A DNA stretch of 53,725 bases from a virus, in the IMG/VR virus record IMGVR_UViG_3300037845_000029, positions 1 through 53,725 of that record; one strand, given 5' to 3'. Both the position numbers and the translations under genes were made by a program. Positions within the stretch are counted from its first letter, which is position 1; every line of letters begins with the position of its first letter. This document shows, piece by piece, positions 47,791 to 53,725 of the stretch. Below the pieces are notes generated by a model. That model was not told the origin of the DNA, did no database searches, and worked only from the letters and a program-made list of their open reading frames with translations.

Positions 47791-47979
47791 ATGTGCTTGA
47801 CCGACGTGCTGCAAAAGCTGGCCGACGATGGATTGCCGCTGACGAAACGGCAAATCCGCTACGCGATCAAGGCCGGGCACGTCTCGCGGCCCAGGCTCAA
47901 CGGCAGCCGCGCGTTCGACTTCACGGCGGCGGATGTCGGCGAGCTGCGAAGGCACTTCAAGCGGAAGGCGAAACGATGA
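47791..47979 (+). CDS. Small HTH protein
   Basis: 62 residues. LQKLADDGLPLTKRQIRYAI followed by SRPRLNGSRAFDFTAADVGE and a basic tail (RRHFKRKAKR) is a MerR/excisionase-like winged HTH. It follows a leaderless promoter and opens the last operon, which ends with the Cas12-like gene, so it may regulate that operon. Confidence 0.65.
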   Translation: MCLTDVLQKLADDGLPLTKRQIRYAIKAGHVSRPRLNGSRAFDFTAADVGELRRHFKRKAKR

Positions 47980-48938
47980 CCGATTTTGAAAAATACGTTG
48001 CGGCCTGCACTTATCCCGGCGTACTCGACGAGCGAGCGGTTGACCGGCATCTTCGCGAGTACCTTTCCGCGATAGGTGTCGAGCGAAAGGTCATTCGGCT
48101 GAATCGTGGATGGTCGGTCGACGATCATCCTGAGCTACGCGGCTACGTCAATGCTATTCTGGACGATTTTGCGACGCGCGCCGCCCTCGACGCCCGCGAC
48201 GCCCGCGACGCCCGCGCCGCCCTCGACGCCCTCGACGCCCGCGACGCCCGCGACGCCCGCGCCGCCCTCGACGCCCTCGACGCCCTCGACGCCCGCGCCC
48301 GATTCTGCTCATGGTGCATCCATCGAAGCAACTGGTACTATTCGTTCGACTTGTCATGGATCGCGACGACGCAATTCGGTGCCGCCCAGCTTGGTAGGCG
48401 GATACCCTGGGCGCGACCAATCTTCGACGCATTTTTAGCGGGAGTTTGGTTTCTGCACTGGACCGAAGGCGCATTGTTTTGGGTCTCAAAACCGACGATA
48501 CGACTTGAGACAATCGGCGGCACTCGACGCCCGCACTGCGAAAGCGGCCCAGCGTTGGAATCGGATATCGAGCCGCTATACTTTTGGCATGGTGTGCTCG
48601 TCGATTCATACGTGGTCACAGAACCATCGCGCATCACGACGGAGGAAATCCGAAGTGAGACGAGCGAAGAAGTCCGCCGCGTGTTGATCGAACGCTTTGG
48701 CTGGGAGCGTTGGCTCCAAGAGGAAAAGGCAAAAATCCAGCACATGAGATTCAACGAGCGGGACGGGCAGTGGGAGCGGCTGTATCGACTCGACGACGGG
48801 CAGCAGCGCGTCGTATTGACGGACCCTTCGACGGGACGCCGTTATGCACTTGGCTGCCCAGCGGAGATAGCGACGTGCGAAGAAGCACAAAACTTTTTTT
48901 CACACGGCCTTGACAAGTTGGCCATTCACCGCAGCTGA
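47976..48938 (+). CDS. DUF6745-like protein with inserted DAR repeats
   Basis: 320 residues from ATG 47976 (ATGA overlap). C-terminal half: CESGPALESDIEPLYFWHGV followed by ITTEEIRSETSEEVRRVLIE and RFGWERWL matches the recurring pattern of DUF6745 proteins (recalled, not searched). Residues about 68-109 are Asp-Ala-Arg/Ala-Ala-Leu repeats, probably a single straight helix. No known function; such proteins occur in bacteria and phages with many paralogues. Confidence 0.65.
   Translation: MTDFEKYVAACTYPGVLDERAVDRHLREYLSAIGVERKVIRLNRGWSVDDHPELRGYVNAILDDFATRAALDARDARDARAALDALDARDARDARAALDALDALDARARFCSWCIHRSNWYYSFDLSWIATTQFGAAQLGRRIPWARPIFDAFLAGVWFLHWTEGALFWVSKPTIRLETIGGTRRPHCESGPALESDIEPLYFWHGVLVDSYVVTEPSRITTEEIRSETSEEVRRVLIERFGWERWLQEEKAKIQHMRFNERDGQWERLYRLDDGQQRVVLTDPSTGRRYALGCPAEIATCEEAQNFFSHGLDKLAIHRS
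48178..48300 (+). repeat. 9-bp in-frame tandem repeats (DAR / AAL / DAL)
   Basis: Units GACGCCCGC, GACGCCCTC and GCCGCCCTC alternate about 13 times. They keep the reading frame, so copy-number change alters helix length in 3-residue steps. Slippage during replication is expected. Confidence 0.85.
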
Positions 48939-48979
48939 GCATGAAAATTCCACTTTGTCAAAGACAGGAGTTACTGCAA

Positions 48980-49432
48980 ATGAACAAGACGCGAGGAGTC
49001 AAAAGAACCGTTCGCCACGAGCGCATTGTCAACAACGAGCCGAAGCTATTCGCCTTGTTCGACGTGGGATCTGTCTCGCATCAAGGCGACCTGATTATCG
49101 TGGCGATTCCGTCGCTGCCGAAGTCGTCGAAGCCGCGCAAGAACCGGCAACTGGCGGAAGGCGAGTCGCAGGGGTCGCGGCACATTCTGGAGCGTGGCGA
49201 AGTCTTCGACGCCGATCCAGAAGAGACGGCAGCGCTGATCGCCAAAGCGACCGGCTGCCTCGTCGAAGCGAAGTACATCGGCCCCGTGTTTCGCTCGCCG
49301 AGCAATCCGACCGCGCATGACTTGAGCCATCCGGAACACGGGGCGCAAGGTTTTCCGTCCGGGTCGCTCTGTGCCATCGTGTACCAGCGGAACTTGGACC
49401 AGGATTTGCGCGAGCAACGAGTTGTTGACTGA
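48980..49432 (+). CDS. Hypothetical protein
   Basis: 150 residues from ATG 48980, preferred over ATG 48941 because AGGAG lies 9 bases upstream. DLIIVAIPSLPKSSKPRKNR and EETAALIAKATGCLVEAKYI suggest an alpha/beta fold. No family recognised. Confidence 0.65.
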   Translation: MNKTRGVKRTVRHERIVNNEPKLFALFDVGSVSHQGDLIIVAIPSLPKSSKPRKNRQLAEGESQGSRHILERGEVFDADPEETAALIAKATGCLVEAKYIGPVFRSPSNPTAHDLSHPEHGAQGFPSGSLCAIVYQRNLDQDLREQRVVD

Positions 49433-49445
49433 GCGAGGCGACAGC

Positions 49446-50042
49446 ATGACCCCGACGCAAATCACCGACCTTCCATATCGCTTGAGGGAGCTATCGAAGC
49501 TCCGCGCTTTGGTGGCCGACATCGCCCGCGACCGCAACCTGTCTCCCGACGAGAAAACCGGCGCGTGGATGTGCGACAGCGAGTTGTTCCACCGCATGAC
49601 GGCCTTGAGTTCATCGGCCGACTGCGGGGGCGTGCAGACCTGCCTGTCGTTGCGCGAGGCCGGGCAAATTGAATGCGGGTTGTTCGCCGTCGCGTTGGCC
49701 GAGTTGCGCCGAGCCGAGTGCTTGAACGACGGCAAGCGCAGCGGAATCCGCGAAGTGCTGATTGCAGTCGAGTCGCGGATGCTGATGATGGCTGAAGGTC
49801 CGAAGCTGCTTATCGCGGCGATGACCGACCAGGCCGACGCACGCGAGAACATGCAACGGCTGGCGGAACGCATGGCGAACCAGGAGACGGCCACCGAGGG
49901 CCGGCGGGCTGATGATGGAGCGATAGCCGCGCACGGCCAAGATGGACGATGCGCGGCATTGGTTCGCTGGACGGCTGTGGTTTTTCTGCTGACCGCGCTG
50001 AGCGGCGCGGCCGTGTTGGTCGAATGGTTTGCCGGGAGGTAG
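49446..50042 (+). CDS. Hypothetical membrane-anchored helical protein
   Basis: 198 residues from ATG 49446. Mostly helical (LRELSKLRALVADIARDRNL; AVESRMLMMAEGPKLLIAAM), with one membrane segment at about residues 172-194 (RWTAVVFLLTALSGAAVLVE) just before the C-terminus. Topology: cytoplasmic body, tail-anchored. Function unknown. Confidence 0.6.
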   Translation: MTPTQITDLPYRLRELSKLRALVADIARDRNLSPDEKTGAWMCDSELFHRMTALSSSADCGGVQTCLSLREAGQIECGLFAVALAELRRAECLNDGKRSGIREVLIAVESRMLMMAEGPKLLIAAMTDQADARENMQRLAERMANQETATEGRRADDGAIAAHGQDGRCAALVRWTAVVFLLTALSGAAVLVEWFAGR

Positions 50043-50044
50043 CG

Positions 50045-50365
50045 ATGCCGACGAAGGTTTACGGATCGAGCGACGACCTGATCGAAGTCGAAGGCGGCAA
50101 GTGCGCAGGCGAAGTCGGATGCTACGGCACCGATGACCGCGAGCATGGCGTGCTTTTGCTGTTCAGCGACGGCACGCTGCTTGAGGTCAAGTACGGCAAG
50201 AACGACGATGCGATTTGGGAGGTCAAACTCGTCAAGAAGGGCAAGCAGTTCGACCGTATCGACCAATGCGACGACGCTGATGCCGACCCCTATAGCGACG
50301 TGGCGCACTTCAAAGCCGATTTGGATTGGTGCTACGCGGCCAAGGAATGGGAAAAAGTCGCATGA
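50045..50365 (+). CDS. Hypothetical protein
   Basis: 106 residues. DDLIEVEGGKCAGEVGCYGT and HGVLLLFSDGTLLEVKYGKN make a beta-rich domain; acidic C-terminus. Related proteins occur widely in phages and bacteria without known role. Overlaps the GNAT gene by 4 bases. Confidence 0.7.
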   Translation: MPTKVYGSSDDLIEVEGGKCAGEVGCYGTDDREHGVLLLFSDGTLLEVKYGKNDDAIWEVKLVKKGKQFDRIDQCDDADADPYSDVAHFKADLDWCYAAKEWEKVA

Positions 50366-50859
50366 CCCCCTCGACACCCGCGACCAACATGACTCCGCAC
50401 CTACGCTGGATGATCCGCAGAGATCTCGTCGAAGTTCTCGAAATTGAGCGGCAGGCGTTCGACCATCCGTGGAGCGAAGACGACTTCATGCGCGTGCTCC
50501 GTCAGAAGAACTGCATCGGCATGGTGGCGGAATTCGACGAGCAAGTGATCGGCTTCATGGTCTACGCGCTCGACAGGACCGACATCACGATCCTCGACTT
50601 CGCGGTTGAACCGGAGCACGTCCGCAAGGGAATCGGCCGCGCGATGGTCGACAAGCTGAAGGCCAAGCTCTATCCAGGCCGCAGACGACGGCTGAACTTG
50701 CTGATCCGCGAGACGAACATCGGCGCGCAACTGTTCTTTCGGGCAATGGGGTTCAAGGCCATCAAGGTCGTGCGCGACGCCTTCAAGGAACCTGCCGGCG
50801 AGGCGGCCTACCTGATGCAATACAGGCTGTCAGTCGAAGCGGGGAGACAGACAGCATGA
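50362..50859 (+). CDS. GNAT acetyltransferase, RimI-like
   Basis: 165 residues from ATG 50362. RRDLVEVLEIERQAFDHPWS is the RimI-type opening; ITILDFAVEPEHVRKGIGRA carries the acetyl-CoA loop (R/Q-x-x-G-x-G/A as RKGIGRA), and NIGAQLFFRAMGFKAIKVV is motif B. It would acetylate N-terminal amines of a protein. Located two genes before the Cas12-like effector in a coupled operon; a role in modifying host or phage proteins is possible. Confidence 0.85.
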   Translation: MTPSTPATNMTPHLRWMIRRDLVEVLEIERQAFDHPWSEDDFMRVLRQKNCIGMVAEFDEQVIGFMVYALDRTDITILDFAVEPEHVRKGIGRAMVDKLKAKLYPGRRRRLNLLIRETNIGAQLFFRAMGFKAIKVVRDAFKEPAGEAAYLMQYRLSVEAGRQTA

Positions 50860-51320
50860 CCACAACTCGCCCACCTTTGACCGACCGCCAGCGCCAGGTG
50901 CTCGACCTGATCCGCGCCGGCAACGGCTATCCGCCGAGCGTCCGCGAAATCGCAAGGAAGATGGGCACGCGATCGGCGAATGGGATGATGGTTCATCTGC
51001 GCGCCCTGGAGCGCAAAGGCTACATCCTTCGCGAGCAGTTCGCGAGCCGCGCGATCATGCTGGTACGACCGGAGCGGTTTTTTCCCGACGTCGACGGCCA
51101 GCCGGCCGTCCCAATGCGGCAGTCGGAACTGGCGCCGATGATGGACCTCGACGGGGAGACGCATGGAGTTTACAAGATGATCGACGGGAAGTGCGGAATC
51201 CCGCACATTCGCGAGGGAGACATCCTACTCACAGAGCGCGGCTTCAATCATTTGCGCAGACCCATAAGTCTCGGCGCGATCAAGGCTCGTTCGCTGGCCG
51301 TCATCCGGGTGCTCCCATGA
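50856..51320 (+). CDS. LexA-like DNA-binding protein lacking the protease active site
   Basis: 154 residues (ATGA overlap). LTDRQRQVLDLIRAGNGYPP followed by SVREIARKMGTRSANGMMVH, then LRALERKGYILRE, is the LexA winged-helix N-terminus. The C-terminal half (GVYKMIDGKCGIPHIREGDI) lacks the Ser-Lys dyad and Ala-Gly cleavage site of LexA/S24 repressors. It is probably a constitutive or ligand-controlled repressor, possibly of its own operon, which contains the effector. Confidence 0.75.
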   Translation: MTTTRPPLTDRQRQVLDLIRAGNGYPPSVREIARKMGTRSANGMMVHLRALERKGYILREQFASRAIMLVRPERFFPDVDGQPAVPMRQSELAPMMDLDGETHGVYKMIDGKCGIPHIREGDILLTERGFNHLRRPISLGAIKARSLAVIRVLP

Positions 51321-51493
51321 GTTTCAGTTTCCTTTGGCGGCACGCCGGCTTGATCTCGCTTTGGACGGAACGCTGGTCACTGCACATCGGCGTCAAGTTT
51401 CAATTCTGGCAGTGGGAGCCGCATGACCGAGACCTGCTTTACACGACAACGGGTGTTGGACCGGCGCTGCTGCTGGCGTGGGAGAACGGATGA
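51317..51493 (+). CDS. 58-residue protein upstream of the effector
   Basis: ATG 51317 in an ATGA overlap with the LexA-like gene; TGA 51491-51493 overlaps the effector start. SFLWRHAGLISLWTERWSLH and IGVKFQFWQWEPHD are Trp-rich and beta-like. The coupling makes translation likely. Function unknown; an accessory or inhibitor of the effector is only a guess. Confidence 0.6.
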   Translation: MSFSFLWRHAGLISLWTERWSLHIGVKFQFWQWEPHDRDLLYTTTGVGPALLLAWENG

Positions 51494-53361
51494 TGGCAAA
51501 ATTTCACGACTCCGACCCGTCGATCAACTGGCTGGCCCACGCGAAAGCGCCGACGACCGGCAAAGAGCTGGTCGAGGCGCAGTTCTCGGCGGCTCATCGC
51601 TACTACAACACGCTTATCGAAATCGAGCGCTGCCGCCAGCAAAAGTACCTTGAGCTGCGACGCAAGCTATTCCCGGCGTTGGAAGCCGCCGAGGTCGAAT
51701 ACGCCAGGCTTGACGGCGAGTTGTCGGCGGTTCGAGACGAGATCAAACAGGCCAACGCCAAGACGCACAAACGCTCGACCGGCACGTCGGAGCAGCGCGC
51801 CGAGATCAAGAGGCTCAAGGGCGAGCGAACGGCGTGCGCGAAGGTCGCCAAGGAAGTCCGCGAGAGGGCCAAGGATTCGGCCGCGCTGGCGAACGGCGCC
51901 GAGGCCATCAACGACGAGGCCCGCGCCGCCGTGCGCGCGGCACGGGCTGCGACTGAAACATTCTGGTGCTCATATTTGCAGGTGGAAGCGGCCGTCCAAC
52001 AGGCGAGCAAGGATTCCAAGCCGCTCCCGCCGCGCTTCAAGCGCTGGACCGGCGACGGAACCGTGTCGGTGCAACTGCAAGGCGGCCTGTCATGGTCCGG
52101 GCTGCTTGCCGGCGACGACACGCGCGCCAGGCTCGTCGCGCGAGATTGGTCAAGCATCGAGGCGAACACGCGGGCGCCGAATGGGAAACACGACAAGCCG
52201 AGTCCCAGCGGCAGGCGCGCCAAGCGACGATTTGATCTTTGGCTTCGCGTCGGCAGCGACGGTCGCAAGCCGGTCTGGGCCGTTTTTCCGATCGTCCTCT
52301 ATCGTGAACCGATAGGCGCGGATGAGTTGCTGGTTAAGTGGATTCACGTCGACCGCATCAAGCGGGCCACCGCGTATGTCTGGCAGGCTCGTTTCGTATT
52401 GGCCAAGAAAAGCGGCTGGGCCAAGACCTGTTCGCCGTCCGGCACGGTCGGCGTCGACGTCGGCTGGCGATTGGTGCCCGATGGCCTGCGCGTCGCGTAC
52501 TGGGTAGGTAGCGATGGACGTGAAGGGCAACTTGTCTTACCGCAGGAGTTGCTCAACGCCAAGGACGACATGGAGGCCATCCAGACGATTCGCGACAAGA
52601 ATTTCAGCGCGATGAAGCTGCGCTTGGCGCGCTGGTTCAAGCGTGCGCAGGGCGAACTCGTAATGGAGGGCGAGCTGCGGCTGCCGACGGTGGCCGCCAA
52701 GTTGCCAGCGTGGATGACGGATTCGCCTGGACTGGACAGGGACGGAAAGCCAAAAGCGTCGATCGTCGCCGGTATGCCGCATTGGAAGAGCCCTGGCCGG
52801 GCGGAATCGCTCTATCGTCAATGGCGCGACAACCGTTTCACCGGAGACGACGATGGCTTTCGCATGTTGAGCGACTGGCGCAACGGCAGCGGACGGTCGC
52901 ACGAGCACGGGGACTTGCACCTTTGGCGCTTCCAAACGGGTAGGCGGATTCGGGCCTTGAAGCGGCGCAAGGACATCTACCGGAAGTTCGCGCGCGAGTT
53001 GGCCCAGAATTACGCCGTCTGCCGCGTGGAGAAACTGAATCTGGCGGAGATGCGGCGGCGACCGGAAGCCGAAGATGACAAGGCAAGTGGCGCAGTGGTC
53101 ATGTTCCGCAACCTGGCGGCCAATGGCGAGCTGCTGGAATGCCTGCGGCAAAGCGGGATGGCGGTCGAGGCATTGCCGGCGGAGAACACGACGCGCATGC
53201 ACTTGGCCTGCGGCCACATCAGCAGTTGGTCGGATGAAGAGCGCGCGGCGGTGATGGTGACGTGCCAATCGTGCGGTGAAAGCTACGACCAGGACGCTCA
53301 AAGCGCTGCTCTTTTGCTGGCCGGCGGTGTCGCGAGCGTCGAGGTGGTAGGCACTGTTTGA
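51490..53361 (+). CDS. Compact Cas12/TnpB-type RuvC effector (type V, subtype unassigned)
   Basis: 623 residues from ATG 51490 (ATGA overlap, GGGAG upstream); ATG 51478 and 51493 are alternatives. Residues 20-155 are helical/coiled coil (HRYYNTLIEIERCRQQKYLE). The split RuvC nuclease is complete: RuvC-I TVGVDVGWRLVPDGLRVAYW with Asp323; RuvC-II AVCRVEKLNLAEMRRR with Glu514; zinc finger HLACGH (Cys574, His576) with CQSCG (Cys592, Cys595); RuvC-III YDQDAQSAALLL with Asp602. The CGH half replaces the usual first CxxC. A CRISPR-like array follows 91 bases downstream, so an RNA-guided nuclease is more likely than a transposon TnpB. No cas1/cas2 is visible. Confidence 0.85.
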   Translation: MMAKFHDSDPSINWLAHAKAPTTGKELVEAQFSAAHRYYNTLIEIERCRQQKYLELRRKLFPALEAAEVEYARLDGELSAVRDEIKQANAKTHKRSTGTSEQRAEIKRLKGERTACAKVAKEVRERAKDSAALANGAEAINDEARAAVRAARAATETFWCSYLQVEAAVQQASKDSKPLPPRFKRWTGDGTVSVQLQGGLSWSGLLAGDDTRARLVARDWSSIEANTRAPNGKHDKPSPSGRRAKRRFDLWLRVGSDGRKPVWAVFPIVLYREPIGADELLVKWIHVDRIKRATAYVWQARFVLAKKSGWAKTCSPSGTVGVDVGWRLVPDGLRVAYWVGSDGREGQLVLPQELLNAKDDMEAIQTIRDKNFSAMKLRLARWFKRAQGELVMEGELRLPTVAAKLPAWMTDSPGLDRDGKPKASIVAGMPHWKSPGRAESLYRQWRDNRFTGDDDGFRMLSDWRNGSGRSHEHGDLHLWRFQTGRRIRALKRRKDIYRKFARELAQNYAVCRVEKLNLAEMRRRPEAEDDKASGAVVMFRNLAANGELLECLRQSGMAVEALPAENTTRMHLACGHISSWSDEERAAVMVTCQSCGESYDQDAQSAALLLAGGVASVEVVGTV

Positions 53362-53452
53362 CCACGAGAAATAAGGAGTTACGTCACGAAAAAAAGCACC
53401 GCTCGCAAATTGCTACTTGGCGCTTTGGTACGAAAGGACTTATGGTAGGAGC
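53362..53452 (+). other. Leader between effector and array
   Basis: 91 bases, less GC-rich than the flanks. I see no anti-repeat matching the array, so no evident tracrRNA. It holds the promoter-like pair described separately. Confidence 0.5.
53417..53446 (+). promoter_or_regulatory. Candidate promoter of the array
   Basis: TTGGCG 53417-53422, spacer 18, TATGGT 53441-53446. Transcription would begin about 7 bases later, at 53453, the first base of the first repeat, on the same strand as the effector. Both boxes are imperfect. Confidence 0.4.
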
Positions 53453-53725
53453 GTTGCAGTGCCTGCGCGGAGGCTTTGTGTCTGCGACGTTGTGGGCATG
53501 GAGCATTTCGTCGATTGCGACGATTGTTGCAGTGCCTGCGCGGAGGCTTTGTGTCTGCGACGTTGTGGGCATGGAGCATTTCGTCGATTGCGACGATTGT
53601 TGCAGTGCCTGCGCGGAGGCTTTGTGTCTGCGACGTTGTGGGCATGGAGCATTTCGTCGATTGCGACGATTGTTGCAGTGCCTGCGCGGAGGCTTTGTGT
53701 CTGCGACGTTGTGGGCATGGAGCAT
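53453..53725 (+). CRISPR. CRISPR-like array, 73-bp period, cut by the window edge
   Basis: Three complete identical 73-bp units start at 53453, 53526 and 53599; a fourth (53672) is truncated after 54 bases. A 36-bp repeat is inferred: its ends GTTGCAG and CTGCGAC pair (one G-U), and GCCT/AGGC form an inner stem. The remaining 37 bp would be the spacer. All visible spacers are the same, so the repeat/spacer boundary rests on the dyad and the left edge only. Position beside a RuvC effector supports a CRISPR array; identical units at a contig end may also be an assembly loop. Confidence 0.7.

Noticed and set aside
48178-48300. Short CRISPR array
   Set aside because: The 9-bp period without spacers, in frame in a protein gene, is a simple coding repeat.
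49046-50377. Long minus-strand ORF of 443 codons
   Set aside because: It lies opposite three coupled plus-strand genes with good starts; its composition (Ser/Arg/Ala rich, no motif) is that of a GC-rich shadow frame.
51490-53361. Ordinary IS200/IS605 TnpB
   Set aside because: The protein is longer than usual TnpB, no tnpA or hairpin transposon ends are seen, and an array follows; not fully excluded without a tree.
53362-53452. tracrRNA in the leader
   Set aside because: No stretch complementary to the repeat was found by eye; only a computed search could exclude a weak anti-repeat.
53379-53725. Minus-strand ORFs across the terminal array
   Set aside because: They only translate the 73-bp units in three frames and have no start signals outside the repeat.

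Overview
The window looks like most of a tailed-phage (siphovirus-type) genome or provirus from a GC-rich bacterium. No integrase, terminase, portal or capsid gene lies inside it. The host is probably a planctomycete; this is inference only, resting on the redoxin-like gene, the Cys-rich tail-tip proteins and the many short zinc-ribbon proteins, which look familiar from that phylum.

Layout. 1-9182 (+) is the tail module: a partial gene, tail tube, tail assembly chaperone pair joined by a -1 frameshift site (A AAA AAC at 2078), tape measure protein with four 40-residue repeats, then tip/fibre-like and Cys-rich proteins. 9067-10319 (-) holds a membrane-anchored thioredoxin-fold gene split by an in-frame TGA exactly where the catalytic Cys should be, and a small HTH gene. 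10320-11079 is a divergent control region with repeats. 11080-18299 (+) is an accessory operon opening with a clamp-loader-like AAA+ ATPase; seven genes here share a CCTAGCC motif just before the ribosome binding site, usually preceded by a GC-rich hairpin. 18306-25322 has small HTH and zinc-ribbon genes, ParB and a GIY-YIG protein. 25354-31041 is recombination and modification: YqaJ exonuclease, RecT-like annealing protein, nucleases and, on the minus strand, a ParB/MT-A70 methyltransferase fusion that faces an Xre-like regulator across overlapping promoters. 31038-36777 has small genes, HNH, an intein-split methyltransferase and CsrA. 36926-42321 is replication: initiator, DnaB helicase, sliding clamp, RusA resolvase. 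42318-51493 is a run of small genes, a DPPY methyltransferase, a homing endonuclease, GNAT and LexA-like proteins. The window ends with a compact Cas12/TnpB-type RuvC effector (51490-53361) and a 73-bp periodic CRISPR-like array (53453 to the end).

How it works together. Early genes are packed with 4-nt ATGA overlaps, so they are probably translated in coupled blocks. Several TTGAC(G/C)-N17-TANNNT promoters start the blocks, some so close to the ATG that the mRNA would be leaderless. The phage brings its own clamp, clamp-loader-like ATPase, helicase, annealase/exonuclease pair, resolvase and several DNA methyltransferases. The effector sits at the end of one such coupled operon without cas1, cas2 or any other cas gene, which fits a phage-borne minimal type V system. 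All functional names are from reading the translations; no database search was run.
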